From: UTCHB3 sp002050155
GTDB lineage: Bacteria > Bacteroidota > Ignavibacteria > Ignavibacteriales > Ignavibacteriaceae
NCBI GenBank assembly: GCA_030584105.1
Contig: CP129491.1
Location: 1,674,001-1,738,000, forward strand
Direction: 5' to 3'
DNA length: 64,000 bases
Positions 46,491 to 55,932 of the stretch are shown here, piece after piece. The notes below the pieces were generated by a model. The model searched no databases and was not told the DNA's origin. It worked only from the letters and a program-made list of their open reading frames with translations. A program made the position numbers and the translations under genes. Numbering within the stretch: position 1 is the stretch's first letter; each line of letters starts with the position of its first letter.

Positions 46491-46731
46491 TAATAACCTC
46501 GTTAAATATTAACGCGAATTTTAAACTTTTTTTTATCATTATAACCGCTTTTCCGGCAATCACAAACCCTACTTTCTAATCTCCGCAGACAAAACCTTAC
46601 CACTTTTCAAAACCCTGCCCACAAAGCCTCTCATTTAAACCCCTGCAGACTAACTCCCTCCCCAAAAATCCCCTCATCAACCACAAGCTGGGTTTAACAG
46701 ATACACTCACCGTAATATTTTTTGAATTAAC

Positions 46732-48489
46732 TTAAATTCCCCCGTCAACCACGCGCAATATGGGGTAAACGCAAAACTTGGCATCAAAGTACGGCGATCG
46801 TTCAAAAAACCAGTAAAGCCTTGCAAAAGGGTTCCCGCTGAACTCTTTATCATTTGCCAGTTTATCATTAAACTCTTTTTTCAGCGCCGGATCTTTCGCC
46901 AGCATTTCAGCCGCCACTTTTTCCATGACATAATCTTCAAAATACTCTTTCATCTCGAAAATGTTATTAAAAAAGCCCCACGCAACGAACGAGTCTTCCG
47001 ATTTAGGTTCCAACAGTACGGCAATCAGCTTGAAATTTTTTCCTTCGCACCTCACATAAAATGACCCCGCCGGCACGGTAACCTCTTTCGTTTCCGTATC
47101 ATATTTAAATTTAACCCTCGTGCGCCCTTCGAAAGGTGCTTTATCAAACCGAACATCCTTAAACTTAATCACCTCAGCCTTAACTTTTGTGTCAGAAGTA
47201 AATTGCTGCATTTCAACACCGTGCAAAGCCAGTTTTTCAATCACTTCCTTATATTCTTTCGGTATAACATACCCCTGAGGAAGCAAAACTGAGTCGGTTA
47301 CCACCACATCATCGTAATGTGGTATAATAATCTCTTTTTTATTCTTTGTGTAAACCGTTTTTTCGCCGCCGGAAACCTCACTTTTTTCCTTAATGGCTTC
47401 AAACCCTTTAAAAGAAAAAGTGTTTTCGGTTTTATCGCTTACCGAAAAATTAACCGGCAGCCAGTTTGCGCCCTTTCCGGTGTAAGAGTAACTCTCATTA
47501 TCGGCTTTTCTGTTTTCGCCTATCACAATTTTTGCGTTCATTGCCATGAACTCACCCGTAGCCTTGATGCACTCGTAAGTGGCAAAAATCCTCTCATTAA
47601 ATGGTTTCAGCATGTGCGTTTCCACCAGCAGGCAGATTCTGTTTTTTGCCGCCGCATATCCGTTAGTGAATCTCGGGAGCGAAATCCATTTCCGCAACCC
47701 TTTCTCAAGCTCTCCCTCGCGAAACCAAAAATAGGGGCACATCAGAAAGCCTGCACCCTCGACTTTTTCCTGAAGGTAAGGCAGATAGCTGTTTCTGATC
47801 AATTTCACAATATTCGGCGCCAGCATCTGATAATCTTCTAACCCATACTGCACCGTATATTGGAAATCAGCGCCGTCGGTTGTGTGGTTATCCATCACCA
47901 AATCAGGCTCCCAGGTGTTAAACAGCCGGAGCATTGCCTGCATTTCCGGGGTATCGGCTTTAGTCCAGTCACGATTAAGATTATAATTTAAAGAAGTGCC
48001 GCGCCACCCCATGTTTTCGGGTCCGTTTTGGTTTATTCTGTTATAAGGTGAGGTTCTTTCGTGCCCGTCAACGCTGAAAATTGGCACAATCACCAAAATC
48101 ACATTGTCATAAATTTGCCTGTGTTTTCCCTCGACCAGCATTTCCCTCAGGAAGATCATCGAAGCCTCTTTTCCCTCAATTTCAGCGGGATGGATGCCGT
48201 TGATTATAAACAGAATAGGTTTTCCCGATTTTTTCGCCTTTTCAGGGGTTAAGGCTGTGTCCTTCGACACAATAAAAACTTTCATCGCTCTTCCTTGTGG
48301 TGAAGTGCCAAAAGTTTCATATCTTACGGTTGACGAAATTTTTGATAATCTGTTGAAATATTCATCCGTTTCATCACAGGAAGCCGTTCGTTTGAAGTTT
48401 GTTTCTTCAGATACCGTTTCCCACCCTTTTTGAGGGTATATAATCAGAATTGGTGCAAGCAGGAAAAATAATGCTCGGAAAAGTTGCAT
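46732..48489 (-). CDS. M14-family zinc carboxypeptidase, secreted
   Basis: The 585-residue protein has a signal peptide (MQLFRALFFLLAPILIIYPQ). The M14 zinc site is visible as HPAEIEGKEA (HxxE) and the downstream His in LVMDNHTTDGADF; LNYNLNRDW provides the substrate Asn-Arg region. A beta-rich C-terminal domain of about 200 residues follows. It likely trims peptides or peptidoglycan stems in the periplasm. The substrate is not clear. Confidence 0.88.
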   Translation of the reverse strand: MQLFRALFFLLAPILIIYPQKGWETVSEETNFKRTASCDETDEYFNRLSKISSTVRYETFGTSPQGRAMKVFIVSKDTALTPEKAKKSGKPILFIINGIHPAEIEGKEASMIFLREMLVEGKHRQIYDNVILVIVPIFSVDGHERTSPYNRINQNGPENMGWRGTSLNYNLNRDWTKADTPEMQAMLRLFNTWEPDLVMDNHTTDGADFQYTVQYGLEDYQMLAPNIVKLIRNSYLPYLQEKVEGAGFLMCPYFWFREGELEKGLRKWISLPRFTNGYAAAKNRICLLVETHMLKPFNERIFATYECIKATGEFMAMNAKIVIGENRKADNESYSYTGKGANWLPVNFSVSDKTENTFSFKGFEAIKEKSEVSGGEKTVYTKNKKEIIIPHYDDVVVTDSVLLPQGYVIPKEYKEVIEKLALHGVEMQQFTSDTKVKAEVIKFKDVRFDKAPFEGRTRVKFKYDTETKEVTVPAGSFYVRCEGKNFKLIAVLLEPKSEDSFVAWGFFNNIFEMKEYFEDYVMEKVAAEMLAKDPALKKEFNDKLANDKEFSGNPFARLYWFFERSPYFDAKFCVYPILRVVDGGI

Positions 48490-48656
48490 TTCTGTTTCAT
48501 CAGTTTAATTAAATAATAATGCTCAAAATTTACCCAAAAGCATTGACATGTAAAAACATTCTTAAAGCCTCTCAAAGATAATTGGCTTGAATTAAGGTGT
48601 TTTTTTCATTACTTTGAGTTAGGCTTTTAATCATTTATTGCATGGGAGATCAGTAA

Positions 48657-49040
48657 ATGCTAACGACAATCGACAAAGGTAACTATCTGAAAGGTATGAT
48701 GATAGTTGCCCGTTTGGATAATAAATTAATGGATCGTGAAAAAGAGATCATCAGAGATATTGCCAACAGACTCGGCTTCAGCAGGGATTTTTACGAGGAA
48801 GTGTTGAAAAACCTGATGATTAACGAACATATTAAAAACACACCTATTACATTTTCTTCGCCCGTGATTACGCGGGTTTTTCTAAGAGAAGCTCTTAAAC
48901 TGGCTTATATCGATTCCGACCTCGCTCCGGAAGAACTTGACTGGCTTCAGAAAACTGCCGAAGTGAACAACATTAATGCGAAAGAATTTGAAGCTTTTGT
49001 AGCCGAGTTTATCGAAAAACAAAAAGACGAAGCTGCGTAA
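48657..49040 (+). CDS. TerB-like helical protein
   Basis: The 127-residue all-helical protein starts at ATG 48657 after GGGAGATCAGTAA. The pattern DNKLMDREKEIIRDIANRLG, repeated as DSDLAPEELDWLQKTAEVNN, resembles the TerB/DjlA domain with acidic helix starts. It is shorter than, and distantly similar to, the protein at 25432-26379. No function assigned. It precedes the Tricorn-like gene by 230 bp of repeat-containing sequence. Confidence 0.65.
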   Translation: MLTTIDKGNYLKGMMIVARLDNKLMDREKEIIRDIANRLGFSRDFYEEVLKNLMINEHIKNTPITFSSPVITRVFLREALKLAYIDSDLAPEELDWLQKTAEVNNINAKEFEAFVAEFIEKQKDEAA

Positions 49041-49043
49041 CCT

Positions 49044-49168
49044 AACACCAAATACGGCTTAATATATATGCAGTGTCATAATCACCGGTGCAAACCGACT
49101 GCTTAAGCCAACACCAAATATGGCTTAACCGGCTGAAAATAACGGCTAACCGGCTGAAAATAACGACT
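49044..49168 (+). repeat. Two nested direct repeats after the TerB-like gene
   Basis: AACACCAAATACGGCTTAA (49044-49062) recurs at 49110-49128 with one mismatch (period 66), and AACCGGCTGAAAATAACGGCT (49127-49147, split here by description only) recurs at 49148 with period 21. The first copy begins 3 bases after the stop codon. Confidence 0.75.
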
Positions 49169-49224
49169 AACCGCCTTTTTTTTCCGTTTATCCCTTTGGG
49201 ACAATTTGGCTGAGACAACTTTCT

Positions 49225-49232
49225 TAATTTTG
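49225..49232 (+). promoter_or_regulatory. Possible Bacteroidota-type -7 box
   Basis: TAATTTTG matches TAnnTTTG, 37 bases before the start of the Tricorn-like gene. The upstream TTTG at 49205 is only 16 bases away (usual about 19), so support is weak. Confidence 0.3.
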
Positions 49233-49269
49233 CCGCTGAATTGTTCAATCTAATTTATGGGATAAAAAT

Positions 49270-52200
49270 ATGAGAAAGGCAATCTTTTTCCTAATCGTTT
49301 TTCTCGGAGCTGCGGCACTTCATGCGCAGGAAGCGCGTCTGTTACGGTTTCCGAACATCAGCGGCGATAAAATAGTCTTCTCCTATGCCGGCGATCTTTA
49401 TTTGGTCGGTTCCAATGGCGGAACTGCCCGGAAGATCACCTCGCACGAAGGCTATGAAATGTTCGCCAGATTCTCTCCTGACGGAAAGAATATTGCGTTC
49501 ACGGGGCAATATGACGGTAATACCGAAGTGTATCTTATTCCTGCAGAGGGCGGTGTGCCAAAAAGGCTTACTTACACTGCAACACTCGACCGAGACGACC
49601 TTTCAGACAGAATGGGGCCAAACAACATCGTCATGGCATGGCGGGACAATAATACTATTATGTTCAGAAGCAGATGGACTGAGCCAAACGACTGGAAAGG
49701 GCAGCTATACTTCGTGGATATTAACGGCGGGATGCCACAACAGCTCCCACTGCCACGCGGTGGTTTCGGCACTTTCTCACCCGATGGGAAAAAGCTCGCC
49801 TACAACAGAATCTTCCGGGAGTTCAGAACATGGAAAAGATACCGCGGCGGGCAAGCTGACGATATCTGGATTTATGACTTCGATACAAAAAAAACGGAAC
49901 ACCTGCAGGAAAACCCCGCACAGGATATCTTCCCAATGTGGGCGGGGGACAAAATCTATTTCGCCTCCGACAGAACAGGCACCTTAAATATCTTCTCGTT
50001 TAACCTGAAAACGAAAGAAGAGAAACAAATTACCTCGTTCACCGATTTTGATGTGAAATTCCCTTCTATCGGTGGGAATTTCATCGTTTTTGAGAACGGC
50101 GGTTATATCTGGAAATTGGATGTTACGAACGATAAGTTCGCTAAAGTTAACATTACTATTCAGGACGATTTTGCCACCGGGCGCGACAAAATTGCCGATG
50201 TAAGCAGATCTATTGCCGGGTGGGATATTTCACCCGACGGCAACAGAGCCGTTTTTTCTGCCCGGGGCGACATCTTCACCGTTCCGGCTAAAACAGGCGT
50301 AACACGAAACTTAACGGCAAGCCCCGGAGTGCATGACAGAAACCCTGCCTGGTCGCCCGATGGGAAATATATAGCCTACATTTCAGATAAATCAGGCGAA
50401 GATGAAATTTACATCAAACCACAGGATGGCAAAGGCGACGAAATAAGGCTGACAAAAGGCGGCGATGTTTATAAATTCTCGATCGCATGGTCACCCGATT
50501 CTAAAAAAATTGCCTGGAACGACCAAAACTTCACTCTGAATTTTGTGGATATCGATTCTAAATCGGTTACTCAGGTGGATAAATCGGCGGTTAACCCAAT
50601 TTATTCATACGACTGGGCACCCGACAGCCGTTACTTAGCCTACAACAAAGCCGAAGATGATGTTACTGACAGGGTCTATATCTATTCGTTGGTTACAAAA
50701 AAGATTAATCCGGTAACTGATCCATTTTTTGGCGTCGGAGCCCCCGTTTTTTCCAAAGACGGTAAATATCTTTTCTTCACTTCTGACAGAAGCTTCAACC
50801 CAACTTACGGAAGAACAGAGTGGAACCATATCTACACTGATATGACAAACATCTTTCTGGTCACTCTGCAGATGGACACCAAATCACCCTTTGAACCAAA
50901 AAGTGACGAAACGGCTGTTACCGATAACAACCCTGACGCCAAAAAAGATGATAAACCGGCAACCGAGGGGAAAGATGACAAAAACGGCAAAGAGGGAAAA
51001 GACGGCAAAAGCCCTAAAGATGGGAAAGATGGAAAAAACCAAAGCGATTCCAAAAACATTTCTATCGATTTCGACGGAATAATTGACCGAATTGCACAAA
51101 TCCCTACACCTCCGGGCACTTATGGGGGCTTACAGACCACAGATGACCGAGTATTTTACTACCGCAGAGGCGCCAGGGAAGAAAAATTCGGGCTTTACTC
51201 ATACAGCCTGAAAGATTTGGAAGAAACACCGCTCGGCGAGACTATGGGCTATACAATATCTGCCGATCAGAAAAAAATGATGGTGCGCGTGGGTCCCTCC
51301 TACGGTATAATCCCTCTGCCAAACGGTCCTGTTAAAATTAAAGACGCCCTAAACCTTTCTGAGATGAAAGTTTCGTTGGACAGAAAAGCGGAATGGAACC
51401 AGATCTTCAACGAAGCCTGGCGACAGATGCGTGATTTCTTCTATGCAAAAAATATGAACGGTGTGAACTGGCAAAAAGTGAAAGAGCAATATGCTCAGTT
51501 AGTGCCGTATGTTAATCACCGTGCTGATTTAACCTACATAATCGGTGAGATGATTGGCGAACTGAACGCAGGGCACGCTTATGTCGGAGGTGGCGATTAC
51601 CCACAGGCTGCGAGAATTGCGCTCGGGTTGCTTGGCGCTAAACTTGAAAAAGACGCCTCAGGTTTCGTGAAAATCACAAAAATTCTGAAAGGGCAGAACT
51701 GGGATAAAACCCTCCGCTCACCTCTTACTGAAATTGGCGTAAATGTTAAAGAAGGCGACTATATCATCGCAATCGACGGTAAATCGGTGAAAGACCTTCA
51801 GAATGTTTACGAAGCACTGGTTGATAAAGCCGGTAAACAGGTTGTTTTGACAGTCAACACTTCCGCTTCTGAAAAGGGGAGCCGCGAGGTAACCGTTGTG
51901 CCCGTTGCTAACGAACAAAACCTCTATTATCTGAACTGGGTGGAAGGCAACATCGAAAAAGTGAACAAAGCAACCAACGGAAAAGTCGGCTACATCCACA
52001 TTCCCGATATGGGCGTTAACGGGCTGAACTGGTTCGCAAAATATTATTACCCCCAACTGAACAAGGAAGCGCTGATTATTGATGACCGCGGAAATGGCGG
52101 CGGTAATGTTTCACCGCAAATCCTCGAAAGGCTCGCCAGAACACCTGTAATGATGAATTACAGAAGAAACTCAACCTTCTCGTTCAACCCTTCGGGGATG

Positions 52201-52587
52201 CATGTAGGGCCTAAGATTCTTCTTCTGGACGAATTTTCAGCCTCCGACGGCGATATTTTCCCCTGGCGTTTCCGTGCGAATAAACTCGGAACTTTGGTGG
52301 GTAAACGCTCGTGGGGCGGTGTTGTCGGCATTACCGGTTCACTTCCTTTTGTTGATGGTGGCTTCCTCAACAAACCGGAGTTTGGTCCCTATGATTTGGA
52401 TGGGAAAAACTGGATAATGGAAGGGCACGGCGTTGACCCTGATGTGGTTGTGGATAACGACCCAACTCTTGAATTTGAAGGTACTGACCAGCAACTAAAC
52501 AAGGCTATTGACCTTATATTAAAAGAGTTAGAGAAGAACCCCGTTAAGAAAAACCCGGTTCCGCCGTTCCCAAACAAAAGCAAATAA
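49270..52587 (+). CDS. Tricorn protease homologue (S41 family), secreted
   Basis: The 1,105-residue protein has a signal peptide (MRKAIFFLIVFLGAAALHAQ). Two beta-propellers with PD40-like repeats (FSPDGKNIAFTG, WSPDGKYIAYIS, WAPDSRYLAYNK) follow, then a C1 helical region (WNQIFNEAWRQMRDFFYAKN), a PDZ domain (about 800-880) and the S41 catalytic domain. The expected nucleophile is Ser in FSASDGDIFPWRF, with Glu in MEGHGVDPDVVV. Between propellers and PDZ, residues about 550-590 form a Lys/Asp/Gly-rich low-complexity linker (EGKDGKSPKDGKDGKN). It degrades peptides in the periplasm. Confidence 0.93.
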   Translation: MRKAIFFLIVFLGAAALHAQEARLLRFPNISGDKIVFSYAGDLYLVGSNGGTARKITSHEGYEMFARFSPDGKNIAFTGQYDGNTEVYLIPAEGGVPKRLTYTATLDRDDLSDRMGPNNIVMAWRDNNTIMFRSRWTEPNDWKGQLYFVDINGGMPQQLPLPRGGFGTFSPDGKKLAYNRIFREFRTWKRYRGGQADDIWIYDFDTKKTEHLQENPAQDIFPMWAGDKIYFASDRTGTLNIFSFNLKTKEEKQITSFTDFDVKFPSIGGNFIVFENGGYIWKLDVTNDKFAKVNITIQDDFATGRDKIADVSRSIAGWDISPDGNRAVFSARGDIFTVPAKTGVTRNLTASPGVHDRNPAWSPDGKYIAYISDKSGEDEIYIKPQDGKGDEIRLTKGGDVYKFSIAWSPDSKKIAWNDQNFTLNFVDIDSKSVTQVDKSAVNPIYSYDWAPDSRYLAYNKAEDDVTDRVYIYSLVTKKINPVTDPFFGVGAPVFSKDGKYLFFTSDRSFNPTYGRTEWNHIYTDMTNIFLVTLQMDTKSPFEPKSDETAVTDNNPDAKKDDKPATEGKDDKNGKEGKDGKSPKDGKDGKNQSDSKNISIDFDGIIDRIAQIPTPPGTYGGLQTTDDRVFYYRRGAREEKFGLYSYSLKDLEETPLGETMGYTISADQKKMMVRVGPSYGIIPLPNGPVKIKDALNLSEMKVSLDRKAEWNQIFNEAWRQMRDFFYAKNMNGVNWQKVKEQYAQLVPYVNHRADLTYIIGEMIGELNAGHAYVGGGDYPQAARIALGLLGAKLEKDASGFVKITKILKGQNWDKTLRSPLTEIGVNVKEGDYIIAIDGKSVKDLQNVYEALVDKAGKQVVLTVNTSASEKGSREVTVVPVANEQNLYYLNWVEGNIEKVNKATNGKVGYIHIPDMGVNGLNWFAKYYYPQLNKEALIIDDRGNGGGNVSPQILERLARTPVMMNYRRNSTFSFNPSGMHVGPKILLLDEFSASDGDIFPWRFRANKLGTLVGKRSWGGVVGITGSLPFVDGGFLNKPEFGPYDLDGKNWIMEGHGVDPDVVVDNDPTLEFEGTDQQLNKAIDLILKELEKNPVKKNPVPPFPNKSK

Positions 52588-52593
52588 CGGTGT

Positions 52594-52655
52594 TGTGGGT
52601 TAAACTACAAATAACGGTAACAAAAGCACTTTTCACCGTTATTGGTTAACCCACA
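52594..52655 (+). other. Long imperfect hairpin beyond the Tricorn-like gene
   Basis: TGTGGGTTAA (52594-52603) pairs with TTAACCCACA (52646-52655), AATAACGGT (52610-52618) with ACCGTTATT (52635-52643), and AAAAG with CTTTT inside. It begins 7 bases after the stop and also echoes the gene tail (NKSK and TAA). Confidence 0.7.
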
Positions 52656-52739
52656 AATAATGGTAACGAAAGCAAATAACACCGTCGCCGGTTGAAAGCA
52701 ACCGGCAAAGAGAGCGGTTAAGTTATACTTAAAACAGAA

Positions 52740-52776
52740 AAAGGCCGCCGGAATTTAAAATCCGGCAGCCTTTTTA
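52740..52776. terminator. Bidirectional terminator between convergent genes
   Basis: AAAGGC-C-GCCGGA pairs with TCCGGC-A-GCCTTT with one mismatch; T runs lie on both sides. It serves the Tricorn-like gene (+) and the TPR gene (-). Confidence 0.85.
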
Positions 52777-52869
52777 TTTTTGGAGTAGTTGTAATCTGAA
52801 CAGCTGTTAGTTATAACAACCACCGTTAAAAGTAACACTTAAAACGGGCGTTAAACAGCCTTTCAGGTT

Positions 52870-54522
52870 CTATTTGGGAATTGCTTTCAGGTTATCAGCC
52901 GCTGACTTATTCGAAGGATCAAGCGACAGAATTTGTTGGTAAGCATTCCTTGCCGAAGCAGCCCAGGTTGATTTGTATTCAGGGTTATCTTTCTGGCTGT
53001 AGTAGAAAAATCCCATATAATCGTATGCTGAAATCAGTTGGGCTTTATACTTACTCGGTTCAGCTGACGCCAGTTCAATGAACTTTTCATAAGACACCCT
53101 TGCTAACCCAACTTTTGACGAATCATGCGCTTCAATCTGGGTTTCGCAGTTGCCTTTCCAATAATATCCGATGGCAAAATCAGGCTTGTTTTTCAGAAGG
53201 ACATCGAATGCTTCGGCACCTTCCGTATATTTTTTAGCGAAGAAATAGGCGCGCCCCAGTGCAAAGTATTCAACCAAAGAAAGCCCGTTTTCAATTCTCT
53301 CTTTTAACTGATAATAATATATTGCCATATCCCAGTTTTTCTCTTTGAAGTAGTATGCTGCAACATCAGTAAGGAGCAGGGATTTGGTGGAATCAAGTTC
53401 AACAGCTTTTTCATACGCTTTTACGGTAGCAAGTTCGTTCCCGAGTTTTTTCTGAGCGTTTCCGTAGAGTTCGTAGTCATAAGCCTTTACTTTTGTAGGG
53501 TCAGATTTTGCGGCGTCGAAGAATCTATCCATCAATTCAACAACTTTAACCGAGTCCCCCAAATTATTGTAGGAATAAGCTTCCAACTTAAGCATATCGG
53601 CGTTATTAGGGTCTTCACGCAGAAACTCTTCGGTAGTAGCGATGGTACCCTGATAATCCGAACCGTTATATTGAATAATCGCATATCTGCGGAGATTCAG
53701 CAAAGTTTTTTCCGATCTGGCAAGATACTCTTTGTAGAATTGAATCGCTTTTGGATAGTCTTCCATCTGATTATTCATCTCTGCAATTTCTCTGTAAGCA
53801 GGAGCGTAATCAGGATCGATAGCTAACGCTTTTTGAAACTCGATTTCTGCGGAACCATACTGTGCAATCAACCTGTACACCAACCCGTATCCAACATACG
53901 CTGCGGGTTTGTTATCTTCTATATCCAAAGCTGCTTTGTAATATTTAAGGGCATTGGTGCCATCGGGTACGGTGTAATATAGCTTACCGGCAGCAATTAA
54001 AAGATCGTAATTTTTGCTGTCAACTGACAAGGTTTTAAGAATTGCATCGATACCAAGCTCGCACACATCTTTATCCCCTCTTCCAAATGCAACGGAGTTA
54101 GCCATAGCCACTAAGAAATCGGGGTCATATACTATCATGTCTTTTTTCTCGGAAGAGACTTTAGTTAACGCCTGTGTTATCAGGTCTTTAGCCAGCTGAT
54201 TATTTTTCGAGTTCAAAGCCAATGCCGCACTCGCCAACAAGTAATACGGGTCGCCCGCACCGGCAGCTTCATATCTCTGAAGCACCATCCCGGCACTGTC
54301 TATCCTTTCTACCTGTAAGTAAGCGTTAACTAAATAGTAGCCATACATCACATTGCCCGGTTCTTCTTTAACCAAATCGTTATACTCGATCAAAGCATTT
54401 GTATAGCTTTCATTCTCTAAAAGTTTATTCGCTTTCTTAAGACTTTGTGCACCTGTTTCCGAGGCGCTTAAAATAAATGCACCCATTACTAAAAAGAGGG
54501 AAAGCAAGATTGTTTTTTTCAT
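52870..54522 (-). CDS. Secreted tetratricopeptide-repeat protein
   Basis: The 550-residue protein has a signal peptide (MKKTILLSLFLVMGAFILSA) and a run of TPR helices (for example YGLVYRLIAQYGSAEIEFQK then ALAIDPDYAPAYREIAEM; NMDMAIYYYQLKER-type repeats). TPRs mediate protein contacts. In related Bacteroidota such a protein follows ExbB-ExbD-TonB genes with a PstS-like lipoprotein; here the same order (small membrane protein, PstS-like, TPR) is kept without the ExbBD-TonB part. The start is 13 bp from the PstS-like stop. Confidence 0.82.
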   Translation of the reverse strand: MKKTILLSLFLVMGAFILSASETGAQSLKKANKLLENESYTNALIEYNDLVKEEPGNVMYGYYLVNAYLQVERIDSAGMVLQRYEAAGAGDPYYLLASAALALNSKNNQLAKDLITQALTKVSSEKKDMIVYDPDFLVAMANSVAFGRGDKDVCELGIDAILKTLSVDSKNYDLLIAAGKLYYTVPDGTNALKYYKAALDIEDNKPAAYVGYGLVYRLIAQYGSAEIEFQKALAIDPDYAPAYREIAEMNNQMEDYPKAIQFYKEYLARSEKTLLNLRRYAIIQYNGSDYQGTIATTEEFLREDPNNADMLKLEAYSYNNLGDSVKVVELMDRFFDAAKSDPTKVKAYDYELYGNAQKKLGNELATVKAYEKAVELDSTKSLLLTDVAAYYFKEKNWDMAIYYYQLKERIENGLSLVEYFALGRAYFFAKKYTEGAEAFDVLLKNKPDFAIGYYWKGNCETQIEAHDSSKVGLARVSYEKFIELASAEPSKYKAQLISAYDYMGFFYYSQKDNPEYKSTWAASARNAYQQILSLDPSNKSAADNLKAIPK

Positions 54523-54535
54523 GGTTCTTCCGACT

Positions 54536-55543
54536 TTATTTTTTTATTTGAATATCTTCATTCGTAATGTGCAGGATTCTTACGGGCATAGTTGCAGGAA
54601 CTAAACCGAACCTGAGGATTGTCCGCTGACCAAGTTCACCCGCTATATATGCGGTAAACCCGTGCCCTAAACCCCTCCTGCCTTCGTAACTAATTGCAGT
54701 GAGCGTCCTTACCAACGGATATAATGGCGGTTTAATTTCTTTGCTTACCGTCTGATCCGACTGGGGGGCAACGAAGTATTGCCAGGGACCCACAGCTTTT
54801 TCATCAGACTTGAGAGAATCTGCCGGTTGAAGGTCAAGAACTTTCACATTTTTTATAAATGTGGTATGGTTTGTATCATTTTCATCAAAAATATAGACAG
54901 ACGAGATAAACCCTATTGCATCTTCGTTGCCTGCGATATAGTTTATAAGGTCTCCCGGTGTTTTTGCGTCGTAAAGATTTGTAGCAGTGGTGAATTTATC
55001 GCCGTATCGGTTCGCCAGAAAATTTACTATTCCTGAACGGGAGTTCTCAAACACTAAGCGAAAGTCTTGTTTCGGAAGCCCTGCCTGAAGCTGATCGAAC
55101 GAGTGTGCCTCGCCCGAGAATACTTTCTGAAGGCTTTTATTTGTTAATTCGTTCAGTCCGTTGTTTTTATTCACTAAAAGTGCAACACCATCGTACCCGA
55201 CTGCCGTAGTTTTCTGAACGATTTTCTTCTTCGCCATCACTTCTTTTTCTTTGGCATTCAAATCTCTGGCGATAAAGATTACCTGAACGGAATCCTGCAG
55301 AAGAAGGTTAATAACATCTGTTTCAGGTGCGTAGAATATCTCTAAGTGTGCATTTTTATAGAGAGTTTCAAACTGAGTTTTAAGCTCGTTGAAAACCGGT
55401 TTGAAAGTTTCATCAACACCGATTTTCTTGTGCCCCATAGTGGGTTCATCTGCTTCACCCGAAGCGATTTTGTTTTTGCACCCCGTCGCCAAAAGCGGCA
55501 GAACCAATAACAAAAGAAGTAATATTTTACTGAGCTTGTTCAT
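54536..55543 (-). CDS. PstS-like periplasmic binding lipoprotein
   Basis: The 335-residue lipoprotein has lipobox ATGC (C22). It resembles phosphate-binding PstS/SphX proteins: IGVDETFKPVFNELKTQFET at the N-terminus, DSVQVIFIARDLNAKE, VGYDGVALLVNKNN, GLNELTNKSLQKVFSGE, and a SRSGIVNFLANRYG segment, ending in GLGHGFTAYIAGELGQ. No PstCAB genes adjoin, so it probably does not feed an ABC importer; a sensing or TonB-linked role is inferred from the TPR neighbour. Its start overlaps the upstream small gene by 17 bp. Confidence 0.82.
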   Translation of the reverse strand: MNKLSKILLLLLLVLPLLATGCKNKIASGEADEPTMGHKKIGVDETFKPVFNELKTQFETLYKNAHLEIFYAPETDVINLLLQDSVQVIFIARDLNAKEKEVMAKKKIVQKTTAVGYDGVALLVNKNNGLNELTNKSLQKVFSGEAHSFDQLQAGLPKQDFRLVFENSRSGIVNFLANRYGDKFTTATNLYDAKTPGDLINYIAGNEDAIGFISSVYIFDENDTNHTTFIKNVKVLDLQPADSLKSDEKAVGPWQYFVAPQSDQTVSKEIKPPLYPLVRTLTAISYEGRRGLGHGFTAYIAGELGQRTILRFGLVPATMPVRILHITNEDIQIKK

Positions 55544-55754
55544 CCGAGTTTTCCTCCCGGTTATCCTTTAATTTCTTATACGAACGATAAAATCTATATG
55601 TTCCGTAGGCGAATAATCCGCCCGATAGCAGGTAAATTTCGGCATTGCCTAATTTATCGAGAAACGGCATATTGCCGAAAAGAACCGCTAAACCCGCCGC
55701 AATATAAACGAACGACATTAACGCTTCGAAGTATGAGACTATCTTTGAAAACAA
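55527..55754 (-). CDS. Small two-span membrane protein
   Basis: The 75-residue product has two membrane helices (FEALMSFVYIAAGLAVLFG and NAEIYLLSGGLFAYGTYRFY) and a charged tail (SYKKLKDNREENSDEQ). It overlaps the PstS-like gene by 17 bp and heads that three-gene unit. Similar short genes occur beside PstS-like and TPR genes in Bacteroidota. Function unknown. Confidence 0.7.
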   Translation of the reverse strand: MFSKIVSYFEALMSFVYIAAGLAVLFGNMPFLDKLGNAEIYLLSGGLFAYGTYRFYRSYKKLKDNREENSDEQAQ

Positions 55755-55932
55755 ATTTGGCGCCGTCTTTTGGTTCTCGTTTTTTTGAGTTGCATCCTGT
55801 TCAAAGGATTTTAATTTTTATTAACGCAAACCTTAATATATGGAAAATGTGAGGAATATTTACGGAATAAACTCATCCACTCCTTAAGCTTTTTTCAATA
55901 AATCGTTTATTTTTGGCTAAAAATTTTGTATT

